A stretch of 64,000 nt of DNA from Gaiellasilicea sp963789355 (GTDB lineage Bacteria > Actinomycetota > Thermoleophilia > Gaiellales > Gaiellaceae). The stretch lies in the NCBI GenBank assembly GCA_963789355.1, contig CAWBKK010000002.1:434001-498000 (forward strand), written 5' to 3'. This document shows, piece after piece, positions 43,414-51,614 of this stretch. Numbering within the stretch: the first letter of the stretch is position 1; every line of letters starts with the position of its first letter. Position numbers and translations under genes: made by a program. A model generated the notes under the pieces. It was not told the origin of the DNA, did not search any database, and saw only the letters and a list, made by a program, of their open reading frames with translations.

Positions 43414-45120
43414 ATGCGGCTTGCCCTGGCCCAGATCAATGCTGTCGTCGGCGACCTGGACGGCAACCGCGAACGCATTCTCTCCGCACTGGCGGCGGCC
43501 CGCGGCGAGAGCGCCGAGATCGTCCTCTTTCCCGAGCTCGCGGTCACCGGTTATCCGCCGGAAGACCTCCTGCTCCGCCCCGGATTCGTGCGCGCCGCGG
43601 AGGCGTCGCTGCGAGCGATCGCACGGGAGACGGTCGGGCTGACAGCGCTCGTGGGGACGCCGTGGTTCGACCGGGACCTCTTCAACGCGTGCGCGGTGTG
43701 CTCGGACGGTGAGGTGAAGGGGCTCTACCGCAAGCGGTTCCTGCCCAACTACGGCGTCTTCGACGAGGAACGCTACTTCGCCTCCGGTCGTGAGCTGATC
43801 CTGCTCAGGCACGGGGAGATCCTCGTCGGACCGACGATCTGCGAGGACATCTGGCAGCCGGGGCCACCGGCGACCGATCTCGCGCTCGCGGGAGCGGAGC
43901 TGCTCGTCAATCTCTCCGCCTCGCCGTACTTCGTCGGCAAGGCGGAAGACCGCGAGGAGATGCTGGTGACGCGAGCCCGCGACAACTCCGCCTATCTCGC
44001 CTTCTGCAATCTCGTCGGCGGCCAGGACGAGCTGCTCTTCGACGGCCACTCGGTCGTGCTCGACGACGAAGGGGAGGTGCTGGCGCGCGCGGCGGGGTTC
44101 GAGGAGGCGCTGCTCGTCGTCGACCTCGACCCGAGCGAGGCGATCGGGCGGCGGTTGCGGGACGTCCGCCGGCGGGCTCTGGCGCGCGAACGCGAGGAGG
44201 AGCGGGAGCCGACCCTGATCGAGCTGGGAGCTAGTGTTGATTCAACACAAACTCTCTCGCGTGCGAGCACGATTTGCGAGTTCGATTCCGAGCTCGAGCA
44301 GATGCGGAAGGCGCTCGTGCTCGCTCTGCGCGACTACGTGGGCAAGAATGGCTTCGGCGACGTCGTGCTCGGGCTCTCGGGCGGGATCGACTCGGCGCTC
44401 GTCGCCACGCTCGCCGTCGCTGCGCTGGGGCCGGCGCGCGTGCACTGCGTCTCGATGCCGTCACGCTTCTCGTCCGAGGGTACGCAGACCGACGCGCGGC
44501 GGCTGGCCGACAGCCTCGGTTGCGACTTCCGCGAGCTCCCGATCGAGGCGATGGTCGCGGCCTTCCACGACGCGGGCGTCGGCACGACGGGTCTCGCGGC
44601 CGAGAACCTGCAGGCGCGTGTGCGCGGAATGACGCTGATGTCGCTCTCGAACGAGCACGGCTGGCTCGTGCTCGCGACCGGGAACAAATCCGAGCTCTCG
44701 GTCGGCTACTCCACGCTCTACGGCGATCTCGCCGGCGGCTTCGCGCTGATCAAGGACGTCTACAAGACCGACGTCTTCCGGCTGGCCAGGTATCTGAACG
44801 AGCGAGCCGGGCGCGAGCTGATCCCGGACTCGATCATCGAGCGGCCTCCCTCCGCCGAGCTGCGCGACGACCAGCGAGACGAGGACTCGCTCCCACCCTA
44901 TGCCGAGCTCGACCGCGTACTCGAGGCGTACGTCGAGCTCGACCGCTCACGCGAGGAGCTGCTGGCTGAGGGGCACGACCCGGCGACCGTCGAGCGGGCT
45001 CTGGCGCTGATCGACCGCGCCGAGTACAAGCGCCGCCAGGCCCCGCCGGGCGTGAAGCTGCGGCCGAAGGCGTTCGGCCGCGACCGGCGCACGCCGATCA
45101 CGAACCGCTGGACGGGTTGA
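43414..45120 (+). CDS. nadE: glutamine-dependent NAD+ synthetase
   Basis: A 568-residue two-domain enzyme making NAD from deamido-NAD, glutamine and ATP. The N-terminal nitrilase-type amidase has the Glu-Lys-Cys triad in FPELAVTGYPPEDLL, YRKRFLPNYGVFDE and GPTICEDIW. The C-terminal synthetase has the PP-loop LGLSGGIDSALVA, ATGNKSELSVGYSTLYGD and KTDVFRLARYLN. ATG 43414 is chosen because the protein family starts MRLALAQINA; a TTG two codons earlier is possible. It is divergent from the hotdog gene with a 20-base gap. Confidence 0.95.
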   Translation: MRLALAQINAVVGDLDGNRERILSALAAARGESAEIVLFPELAVTGYPPEDLLLRPGFVRAAEASLRAIARETVGLTALVGTPWFDRDLFNACAVCSDGEVKGLYRKRFLPNYGVFDEERYFASGRELILLRHGEILVGPTICEDIWQPGPPATDLALAGAELLVNLSASPYFVGKAEDREEMLVTRARDNSAYLAFCNLVGGQDELLFDGHSVVLDDEGEVLARAAGFEEALLVVDLDPSEAIGRRLRDVRRRALAREREEEREPTLIELGASVDSTQTLSRASTICEFDSELEQMRKALVLALRDYVGKNGFGDVVLGLSGGIDSALVATLAVAALGPARVHCVSMPSRFSSEGTQTDARRLADSLGCDFRELPIEAMVAAFHDAGVGTTGLAAENLQARVRGMTLMSLSNEHGWLVLATGNKSELSVGYSTLYGDLAGGFALIKDVYKTDVFRLARYLNERAGRELIPDSIIERPPSAELRDDQRDEDSLPPYAELDRVLEAYVELDRSREELLAEGHDPATVERALALIDRAEYKRRQAPPGVKLRPKAFGRDRRTPITNRWTG

Positions 45121-45155
45121 CACGACTTCGAGGTAAGTAGATACTTACGGTAAGT
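45117..45155 (+). promoter_or_regulatory. ArsR promoter and self-operator
   Basis: TTGACA (45117-45122) contains the nadE stop codon. GTAAGTA (45133-45139) and TACTTAC (45142-45148) form a perfect 7-bp inverted repeat over the -10 (GATACT with 17-base spacing, or TACTTA six bases before the GTG); a further GTAAGT half-site touches the start codon. A regulator bound here would block its own leaderless transcript. Confidence 0.65.
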
Positions 45156-45462
45156 GAGCACGAACGGACTTGTCCTCGACGCGCTCGGCGACTGGACTCG
45201 GAGGCAGATCTTCGAGGCGCTGCGCCGCGGGCCGCGGTCGGTCGGCGACCTCGCCGGTGATCTCCCGGTCAGCCGCCCCGCCGTCTCCCAGCACCTGCGG
45301 GTGCTGAAGGACGCAGGCCTCGTCGTCGACCGCAAAGACGGCACGCGGCGTATCTACAGCGTCTCCGCCGACGGGCTCGCAGGGATCCGCGCGTACTTCG
45401 ACAGCTTCTGGGACGAGGCGCTCGAGCGCTTCGCCGCGGAGGCCCGAAAGGAGCGAGAATGA
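45154..45462 (+). CDS. ArsR-family winged-helix regulator
   Basis: A 102-residue ArsR/SmtB-type repressor: RQIFEALRRGPRSVGDLAGD and the recognition helix VSRPAVSQHLRVLKDAGLVV. No metal-binding CxC pair is visible, so it is the non-metal type usually paired with an AHSA1/SRPBCC gene. GTG 45154 is probably the first transcribed codon. It overlaps the SRPBCC gene by 4 bases. Confidence 0.9.
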   Translation: MSTNGLVLDALGDWTRRQIFEALRRGPRSVGDLAGDLPVSRPAVSQHLRVLKDAGLVVDRKDGTRRIYSVSADGLAGIRAYFDSFWDEALERFAAEARKERE

Positions 45463-45893
45463 CTACGACCATGACCGAGGCGATCCGCAAGACCGTCCTC
45501 GTCGACTTCACGCCGGAGGAGGCCTTCGACCTTTTCACGGCCCGGATCGCCTCGTGGTGGCCGGTGCGCACGCACTCGTACGGCGGCGAGAACGTCAAGG
45601 ACGTCGTTCTCGAGCCCCGCGTCGGCGGACGCCTGTTCGAGGTGACAGCCGACGGCGAGCAGGACTGGGGCAGCGTGCTCGCCTGGGAGCCGCCGCACCG
45701 GCTGCTGCTCGACTGGCAGATCGGCGAAGCCCGCGGGACCGAGGTCGAAGTGACCTTCGAGCCCGAGGGGCCGGGCGCGCGCGTCGTTCTCGAGCATCGC
45801 GGCTTCGGCGCCGCCGACCCGCGCGAGCGTTACGCAGGCGGCTGGGACGTCGTGCTCGCGCCCTTCGTCGAGACGGCGTCGAAGAACGCCTGA
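45459..45893 (+). CDS. SRPBCC (AHSA1-like) domain protein
   Basis: A 144-residue START-like protein: VLVDFTPEEAFDLFTARIAS, then EPRVGGRLFEV and a long C-terminal helix region WDVVLAPFVETA. It has a hydrophobic ligand cavity in relatives. ArsR-AHSA1 pairs are common in actinobacteria and the two form a two-gene operon here. Ligand unknown. The 3' end overlaps the opposing Mug gene by about 64 bases. Confidence 0.85.
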   Translation: MTTTMTEAIRKTVLVDFTPEEAFDLFTARIASWWPVRTHSYGGENVKDVVLEPRVGGRLFEVTADGEQDWGSVLAWEPPHRLLLDWQIGEARGTEVEVTFEPEGPGARVVLEHRGFGAADPRERYAGGWDVVLAPFVETASKNA

Positions 45894-46468
45894 AACCACC
45901 GCAGCCGTTCCACCCACGGCACCGCGGCATTGGCGGGGGAGGTCGATGGGAGCACGAAGAGCGCCGTCTCGCCGAGGCGGCGCTCCTGCAGCCCGAGCTC
46001 CGGGCGCTCCCTGAACGTCCCGCGGTAGGCCTCCTTGCCGACGAAGCCGATGGCGTGCGGCCGGAGCTCGAGCGCGATCCTCTCCAGTCGTTCCGCGGAG
46101 CCGGCGAAGTCGCCCTGGCGGAGGTCGCCTGAGCCGGGCGTCGTCCGGTACGCCGCATTGGTGACGCCGAGGCCGAGTCGCAGCAGCTCGAACTGCTCGG
46201 CGGGCTCGTAGAGGCGGGGCGTGAAGCCGGCAGCGTGGAGCAGTCGCCAGAAGTCGTTGCGCGGATTGGCGAAGTGGGCGTTCGCAGCGGCGGAGACACG
46301 GCCCGGGTTGATCCCGCAGAAGATCGCCGTCAGGCCGGGCGCGAGGACATCCGGGACGTCCGAGCTAGGCGGCTTCGGGTTCGCGCGAATCGAGCTTGTC
46401 TTCGAACAGGGCGCGAAGCAACTCCCCGGAGACGGGCGTCTCGTAACGCGGACGCCGGGGCTCGACAC
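45830..46468 (-). CDS. mug: G/U mismatch-specific DNA glycosylase, Mug/TDG-like
   Basis: The uracil-DNA-glycosylase-fold core begins VPDVLAPGLTAIFCGINPG at about residue 38 of the longest frame, with ANPRNDFWRLLHAAGF and LPSTSPANA near the end. It removes uracil or thymine from G-U and G-T mismatches. The core should begin close to 46365, but no ATG, GTG or TTG occurs there; the nearest canonical start is GTG 46468, deep inside the upstream 62-residue gene. Either translation is coupled with a non-standard start, or one base is wrong. Full domain otherwise intact. Confidence 0.82.
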   Translation of the reverse strand: MSSPGVRVTRRPSPGSCFAPCSKTSSIRANPKPPSSDVPDVLAPGLTAIFCGINPGRVSAAANAHFANPRNDFWRLLHAAGFTPRLYEPAEQFELLRLGLGVTNAAYRTTPGSGDLRQGDFAGSAERLERIALELRPHAIGFVGKEAYRGTFRERPELGLQERRLGETALFVLPSTSPANAAVPWVERLRWFQAFFDAVSTKGASTTSQPPA

Positions 46469-46553
46469 GGACCACCTTCACGCCGTCGTCTCCCCGCCAC
46501 CCGTAGCACCGGGCGTAGCACTCGGCCTCGCTCAAGGTTCGGAGCCGTTGCAT
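46365..46553 (-). CDS. 62-residue conserved-looking protein, function unknown
   Basis: The small protein begins MQRLRTLSEAECYARCYG and continues with a basic VKVVRVEPRRPRYE segment. ATG 46553 is 7 bases after a TACGGT hexamer, the leaderless spacing seen throughout the window. It immediately precedes mug and is probably co-transcribed. The ordered composition and good start support a real gene. Two cysteines in CYARC could bind metal, but this is only a guess. Confidence 0.65.
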   Translation of the reverse strand: MQRLRTLSEAECYARCYGWRGDDGVKVVRVEPRRPRYETPVSGELLRALFEDKLDSREPEAA

Positions 46554-46627
46554 TGCCCGCACCGTAAGCGCGGGACCGGACGACACCGCGCTTCGGCGCG
46601 CTCCGGGTCGAGTGTAGGTTGCGGTTC

Positions 46628-47038
46628 GTGGCCGCGCAGGCGAAAACTTTCTCCTACGCCGTCTCGCTCGGCCGCGACGGGGCGGTGTCGAGCGACGAGG
46701 GCGGCTCGGCGCTTCCGGACGAGGAGGCGTGGACGCCGGAGCATCTCGTGCTCGCCGGGCTCGCGCGCTGCTCATTGACGAGCCTCGACTATCACGCGCG
46801 TCGCGTCGAGATCGAGAGCGGGGGGAGCGCCGCCGCGAGCGGCGAGGTGACGCAGCGGACGACCGACGGGCGCTACGCGTTCGTCCGGATCAAGGTCGAC
46901 CTCGACGTCACCCTCGAGCCCGTCCCTGCGAACGTCCGCGAGCTGCTCTCGAAAGCGGAGCGCGACTGCTTCGTCGGCGCCTCGCTGACGGCAAAGCCGC
47001 GCTATCGCTGGACCGTCAACGGAGAGGACGTCGCATGA
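46628..47038 (+). CDS. OsmC-family peroxiredoxin-like protein
   Basis: A 136-residue OsmC/Ohr-fold protein. The two reactive cysteines are in LARCSLTSLDYHARR and ERDCFVGASL, as in peroxide-reducing OsmC proteins. GTG 46628 is preferred over TTG 46619 because it stands 7 bases after TAGGTT, consistent with a leaderless transcript. It opens a six-gene operon with overlaps of 4 bases at every junction. Confidence 0.85.
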   Translation: MAAQAKTFSYAVSLGRDGAVSSDEGGSALPDEEAWTPEHLVLAGLARCSLTSLDYHARRVEIESGGSAAASGEVTQRTTDGRYAFVRIKVDLDVTLEPVPANVRELLSKAERDCFVGASLTAKPRYRWTVNGEDVA

Positions 47039-48201
47039 GCACGACCCTGCTCGACGTCGAAGCCGTCCGGTCGCGGTACGTCGCGCTCGACCGCCGCCTC
47101 GCCTTCTTCGACGGGCCGGGCGGGACCCAGTGCCCGGACGAAGTGATCGACGCGATCGCCCGCTACCTGCGCGAGGACAACGCGAACACCGGCGCGCCGT
47201 ACGGGACGAGCGTGCGCACGGTCGAGCTGATCGAGCGCGCGCGTGCCGCCGCCGGCCGCTTTCTCTCCTGCCACCCGGACGAGGTCGCCTTCGGGCAGAG
47301 CATGACGTCGCTCAACTTTCTCGTCACGCGAGCGCTCGGCCGGCGGCTGGAGCGCGGCGACGAGATCGTCTGCACGCGGCTCGATCACGACGCAAACGTG
47401 GCGCCGTGGCTGGCGCTCGAGGAGGACATCGGGATCGTCGTTCGCTTCGCCGACGTGCACGACGACCTCTCGCTCGACCTCGACCACCTCGAGGCGCTGC
47501 TCTCCGAGCGCACGCGGGTCGTCGCCTTCCCGATCGCGTCGAACGCGGTGGGCACGACACCCGACGTGGGGCGGATCGTCGAGCTGGCCCACGGCGCCGG
47601 CGCGCTTGCGTGGGCGGACGCCGTCCACTACGGACCGCACGGTCCGATCGACGTCGCCGGCTGGGACGTGGACGTCCTGCTCTGCTCGCCGTACAAGTTC
47701 TTCGGCCCGCACATGGGGCTTGCGTTCGGAAAGCGGGAGTTCCTCGAGAGCCTCGCGCCGTACAAGGTGCGCCCCGCGGCCGACGATCCCGTCGGAAATC
47801 GCTTCCAGCACGGGACCCAGCAACACGAGCTGCTCGCCGGCTTCATCGCCGCCGTCGAGTACGTCGAGTCGCTCGGCTGGGAGGCGATGGTCGGGCACGA
47901 GACGCAGCTCGGACAGCGCTTCCTCGACGGGCTCCCCGCAGCGGTCGAGCTCTACGGGCTGCGGACGATGGAAGGCCGCGTCCCGACCTTCGCGTTCAAC
48001 CTGCCGGGCCTCTCGTCCGAGCAGGTCGCCATCGAGCTGGCCGCGCGGGAGATCGCGGTCTGGCACGGCGACTACTACGCGATCGAGATCATGAAGCGAC
48101 TGGGGCTCGAAGGCACCGGCGCGGTGCGGGCCGGGTTCGTCCACTACAACACGGCGGACGAGGTCGACCGGCTCCTGGGTGCGCTCGCGGAGCTGGCTTG
48201 A
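47035..48201 (+). CDS. cysteine desulfurase-like class V aminotransferase
   Basis: A 388-residue PLP enzyme. FFDGPGGTQCPDEVIDAIA and NTGAPYGTSVRT at the N-terminus and the PLP lysine in LLCSPYKFFGPHMGLAFG match the cysteine-desulfurase-like subgroup rather than IscS/SufS. HYGPHGPIDV precedes the lysine. The subgroup's physiological substrate is unclear. ATG 47035 overlaps the OsmC stop by 4 bases. Confidence 0.85.
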   Translation: MSTTLLDVEAVRSRYVALDRRLAFFDGPGGTQCPDEVIDAIARYLREDNANTGAPYGTSVRTVELIERARAAAGRFLSCHPDEVAFGQSMTSLNFLVTRALGRRLERGDEIVCTRLDHDANVAPWLALEEDIGIVVRFADVHDDLSLDLDHLEALLSERTRVVAFPIASNAVGTTPDVGRIVELAHGAGALAWADAVHYGPHGPIDVAGWDVDVLLCSPYKFFGPHMGLAFGKREFLESLAPYKVRPAADDPVGNRFQHGTQQHELLAGFIAAVEYVESLGWEAMVGHETQLGQRFLDGLPAAVELYGLRTMEGRVPTFAFNLPGLSSEQVAIELAAREIAVWHGDYYAIEIMKRLGLEGTGAVRAGFVHYNTADEVDRLLGALAELA

Positions 48202-49490
48202 CGGTCACGGAGCTCCTGCAGGAGCTGATCCGCTTCGACACGACGAACCCGCCCGGCGACGAGGTCGCGTGCATCGAGTTCGTCCGGGCGCAGCTCGAGA
48301 CGGCCGGGTGCGAGACGCAGGTCTACGCCGAGGATCCGGAGCGGCCGAACCTCGTCAGCCGCCTGCCTGGAGGCGGCGCGCCACCGCTCCTGCTCCAGGG
48401 GCACGTCGACGTGGTCACCACCGCGGGCCAGGACTGGACGCACCCGCCGTTCGAGGCCCGGCTCGAGGACGGCTACGTCTGGGGTCGCGGCGCGCTCGAC
48501 ATGAAGGCCGGCGTGGCGATGCTGGTCGATGCATTCCTGCGCGCGAAACGAGAGAACGTCCAGCTGCCGGGCGATCTCGTCCTCGTCGTCCTCTCGGACG
48601 AGGAGGCCGGCGGGAACCTCGGTGCCCGGTTCCTCGTCGAGGAGCATCCAGAGCTGTTCGCGGGCATGCGCTACGCGCTCGGCGAGTTCGGCGGCTTCAC
48701 GCTCCATGTCGGCGGCAAGCGCTTCTATCCGATCCAGGTCGCGGAAAAGCAGATCTGCTGGCTGAAGGCGACCGTGCGCGGGCCGGGCGGGCACGGCGCG
48801 ATGGTGAACCGCGGCGGCACGGTCGCACGGCTCGCCAAGCTCCTGCACGACCTCGACCGCAAGCGGATGCCGGTGCACGTGACACCGGTCGTGCGCGACT
48901 TCGTCGAGCGGCTGGCCGCCGAGTTGCCGCGGAAGGAGTCGACCGTGATCCGCTCGCTCCTGAAGCCGCGGCTGACGGACACGGCTCTGCGCCTGCTCGG
49001 CGAGACGGGCAGGTCGATCGAGCCGATGCTGCGCAACACCGTCAACGCGACGATCATCCGCGGTGGCGCGAAGATCAACGTCGTCCCGAGCGAGATCGAG
49101 CTCGAGCTCGACGGGCGCGCGCTGCCCGGCTTCTCGCCCGAGCAGCTGATCGCGGAGTTGCAGGCCCTCGTCGGCGGAGACATCGAGCTCGAGCTGGTGC
49201 GGCACGATCCCGGTCCGTCCGCGCCCGACCTCGGCCTCTTCGAGACGCTGGCGGGCGTGATCCGCGAGCTCGATCCCGAGGGGGTTCCGGTGCCGCTGCT
49301 CCAGATCGGCGTCACCGACGGGCGCTTCTTCTCGCGCGTCGGTGTGCAGACGTACGGCTTCCTGCCGATGCGGCTGCCGGAGGACTTCCAGTTCACGAAG
49401 CTGATCCACGCGGCGGACGAGCGGATTCCCGTCGCTGCGCTCGAGTTCGGGGCCGAGGCGGTCTGGCGCGCGATCCAGAGGTTTCATTGA
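48198..49490 (+). CDS. M20-family metallopeptidase (ArgE/DapE/Acy1-like)
   Basis: A 430-residue di-zinc amidohydrolase. LLQGHVDVVTTAGQDW and GALDMKAGVAML carry the first zinc ligands, LSDEEAGGNLGARFL the catalytic Glu and next ligand; the dimerisation domain lies between about residues 190 and 330 (VRGPGGHGAMVNRGG). Start TTG 48198 overlaps the previous gene by 4 bases; no other start is near. It likely cleaves an N-acyl amino acid or dipeptide in the cytoplasm. Confidence 0.87.
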   Translation: MTVTELLQELIRFDTTNPPGDEVACIEFVRAQLETAGCETQVYAEDPERPNLVSRLPGGGAPPLLLQGHVDVVTTAGQDWTHPPFEARLEDGYVWGRGALDMKAGVAMLVDAFLRAKRENVQLPGDLVLVVLSDEEAGGNLGARFLVEEHPELFAGMRYALGEFGGFTLHVGGKRFYPIQVAEKQICWLKATVRGPGGHGAMVNRGGTVARLAKLLHDLDRKRMPVHVTPVVRDFVERLAAELPRKESTVIRSLLKPRLTDTALRLLGETGRSIEPMLRNTVNATIIRGGAKINVVPSEIELELDGRALPGFSPEQLIAELQALVGGDIELELVRHDPGPSAPDLGLFETLAGVIRELDPEGVPVPLLQIGVTDGRFFSRVGVQTYGFLPMRLPEDFQFTKLIHAADERIPVAALEFGAEAVWRAIQRFH

Positions 49491-50416
49491 GGATTCTCGT
49501 GCTCGGCGGGACGAGGTTTTTCGGCCGCGCCGTCGTGGACGCTGCCCTGGCGCGCGGGCACGAGCTGACGCTGTTCAATCGCGGCCATACGAATGCGGAG
49601 CTCTTTCCCGAGGTCGAGAAGCTGCGGGGGGACCGGAAGACCGATCTCTCGTCCCTCGAAGGGCGCACCTGGGACGCCGTGATCGACCCGTCCGGCTACG
49701 TGCCGGCGGTCGTTCGCGCGTCGGCGGAGCTGCTGCGGGAGTCCGGGCGCTACCTCTTCGTCTCGAGCGTCTCGGTCTACGCGAACTTCGAGGAGGCGTG
49801 GAACGAATCGGGCCCGCTCGCCGAGCTGGGCGACGCGGCTGTGGACGAGGTCGCATCCGACTACTCGAACTACGGCGCCCTGAAGGTGCTGTGCGAAGCG
49901 GAGGTCGAGAGCGTCTTCGGCGACCGCAGCCTGATCGTCCGGCCCGGCCTGATCGTCGGGCCGCACGACCCCACCGGCCGCTTCACCTACTGGGCCCACC
50001 GGCTCGCCCGGGACGGCGAGATCCTCGCTCCGGGCCCGGCCGAGCGGCGCGCGCAGTTCGTCGACGTCCGCGATCTCGCCTCTTGGACGATCGAGGCCGT
50101 CGAGCAGGGGCTCACCGGCGTCTACAACGCGACGAACGAGGGCACGCCGTGGGGCGAGCTGCTGGCCGGCGCGAACCCGGCCTGGGTCACGGACGCGTTC
50201 CTCCAGGAGCACGAGGTCGGCCAGTGGATGGAGCTGCCCCTCTGGATCGCGGGGTCGGCCTTCGAGGTCGACGTCAGCCGCGCCGTCGCAGCGGGCCTTC
50301 GCTTCCGGCCGCTCGAGGAGACGATCAGGGGTGCCGCCGAGGCACCGGCCGTCGAGGGCGTCGGCTTGACGCCGGAGCGCGAGGCCGAGCTCCTCGAGGC
50401 GTGGCGGGCGCGATGA
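49487..50416 (+). CDS. NAD-dependent epimerase/reductase family protein
   Basis: A 309-residue extended-SDR protein with N-terminal VLGGTRFFGRAVVDAALARG, VSSVSVYANF and YGALKVLCE (active-site Tyr-x-x-x-Lys: YGALK), then RPGLIVGPHDPTGR. The ribose-binding GGTRFxG form is typical of the CSP41/isoflavone-reductase-like branch. Start TTG 49487 overlaps the peptidase gene. Substrate unknown. Confidence 0.85.
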   Translation: MRILVLGGTRFFGRAVVDAALARGHELTLFNRGHTNAELFPEVEKLRGDRKTDLSSLEGRTWDAVIDPSGYVPAVVRASAELLRESGRYLFVSSVSVYANFEEAWNESGPLAELGDAAVDEVASDYSNYGALKVLCEAEVESVFGDRSLIVRPGLIVGPHDPTGRFTYWAHRLARDGEILAPGPAERRAQFVDVRDLASWTIEAVEQGLTGVYNATNEGTPWGELLAGANPAWVTDAFLQEHEVGQWMELPLWIAGSAFEVDVSRAVAAGLRFRPLEETIRGAAEAPAVEGVGLTPEREAELLEAWRAR

Positions 50417-51222
50417 AGGTCGCTTACCCGGGTCGCGAAGGCGCCCACAGCGCTGCAGCCTGCGCGCTCCTCTTCCCGGAGGAGGAGGCGCAAGCGCTCC
50501 CGTCCTTCTCCGACGTCGTCGCAGCGGTCGCCTCGGGCCGCGTCGACGCGGGCGTGCTGCCGATCGAGAGCTCGATCGCCGGCCCGGTCGCCGAGACGCA
50601 CGATCTGCTCGTCGACTCTGCGACCTCGATCAACGCGCAGGCGATCCTCCCGATCCGGCACTTCCTCGTCGGCGTCGCCGAGATCCCGTTGCCGGAGATC
50701 CGGATCGTGCGCTCCCATCCGGTCGCGCTCGACCAGTGCCGGCGGCTGCTCGCCTCACTGCCCGCGGCGTCGGCGATCGCGGCCGGCACCACGGCGGACG
50801 CGGCAGCGCAGGTGGCCCGCGACGCCGATCCGACCGAGGTCGCGATCGCGAGCGAGCGGGCGGCGGCGCTGCACGATCTGGTCGTCCTGGCGGCGGACGT
50901 CGGCGACCACCCCGAGGCGTTCACCCGCTTCGTCGCCGTCTCGAACCGGACGGTGCTGGGCGAGAGCGCCGACTGGAGGATCGCGTTCTCGTTCCAGACC
51001 GACCACCGGCCGGGCGCGCTCCACCGGGCGATCGAGCCGTTCGCGCGGCACGCTCTCGACCTCGTCCAGCTGACCTCGCGCCCGATCCCGCAGACGCCGT
51101 GGCGCTACCGCTTCGATGCCGTCGTCAGCGGCCACCCGCTCGACCCGGTCGTCTCCGAGACGCTCGCGGAGGTGCGACGCCAGGCGCAGCGCTTCACCGT
51201 CTTCGGCTCCTATCCGGCGTGA
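50413..51222 (+). CDS. pheA: prephenate dehydratase
   Basis: A 269-residue enzyme converting prephenate to phenylpyruvate in phenylalanine synthesis. AYPGREGAHSAAACALLFPE opens the catalytic domain, GVLPIESSIAGPV is conserved, and the TRF motif appears in HPEAFTRFVAVSN. A C-terminal ACT domain (FQTDHRPGALHRAIEPFARH, then LTSRPIPQTPWRYRF) gives feedback control by phenylalanine. Overlaps neighbours by 4 bases on each side. Confidence 0.93.
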   Translation: MKVAYPGREGAHSAAACALLFPEEEAQALPSFSDVVAAVASGRVDAGVLPIESSIAGPVAETHDLLVDSATSINAQAILPIRHFLVGVAEIPLPEIRIVRSHPVALDQCRRLLASLPAASAIAAGTTADAAAQVARDADPTEVAIASERAAALHDLVVLAADVGDHPEAFTRFVAVSNRTVLGESADWRIAFSFQTDHRPGALHRAIEPFARHALDLVQLTSRPIPQTPWRYRFDAVVSGHPLDPVVSETLAEVRRQAQRFTVFGSYPA

Positions 51223-51542
51223 GCGGCCGCACGGACTACTCGGGGACGCCGTTGTCACAGAAGCTCGGCGCGAAGCCAGGAGCGGAGGTCGTTGTCTTCT
51301 TCACGACGAGTCGAGCCGAACTGGACGCGCGCTTCGCAGCGCTGAAGGCGACGCTCGCCCCGGCCGACGGGCTCTGGATCGCGTGGCCGAAGAAGGGTGC
51401 GAGGGTCGAGAGCGACCTCTCGTTCGAGGCGGTGCAGGAGATCGGCCTCGCTGCCGGCCTGGTGGACAACAAGAGTTGCTCGATCGACGAGCATTGGCAA
51501 GCTCTCCGCTTCGTCTTTCGGCTCAGAGACCGTCTTCGGTAG
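51219..51542 (+). CDS. DUF3052 family protein
   Basis: A 107-residue protein beginning near DYSGTPLSQKLGAKPG, with WIAWPKKGARVESDLS and VDNKSCSIDEHWQALRFVFR, the pattern of the actinobacterial DUF3052 family. Function unknown. GTG 51219 overlaps pheA by 4 bases and it is the last gene of the operon; the 72 bases to the convergent SIS gene hold nothing I can identify. Confidence 0.87.
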   Translation: MSGRTDYSGTPLSQKLGAKPGAEVVVFFTTSRAELDARFAALKATLAPADGLWIAWPKKGARVESDLSFEAVQEIGLAAGLVDNKSCSIDEHWQALRFVFRLRDRLR

Positions 51543-51614
51543 GCGCCGCTCGCTGTCGCGGCGCTCGGCGTGGATCAACCAGTTGAAGATCGCCCGCGCG
51601 GGCTAGTCGTCGTC

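Noticed and set aside
46619..46627. TTG 46619 as the OsmC start
   Set aside because: It overlaps the TAGGTT hexamer that best serves as the -10; GTG 46628 has the usual 7-base spacing.
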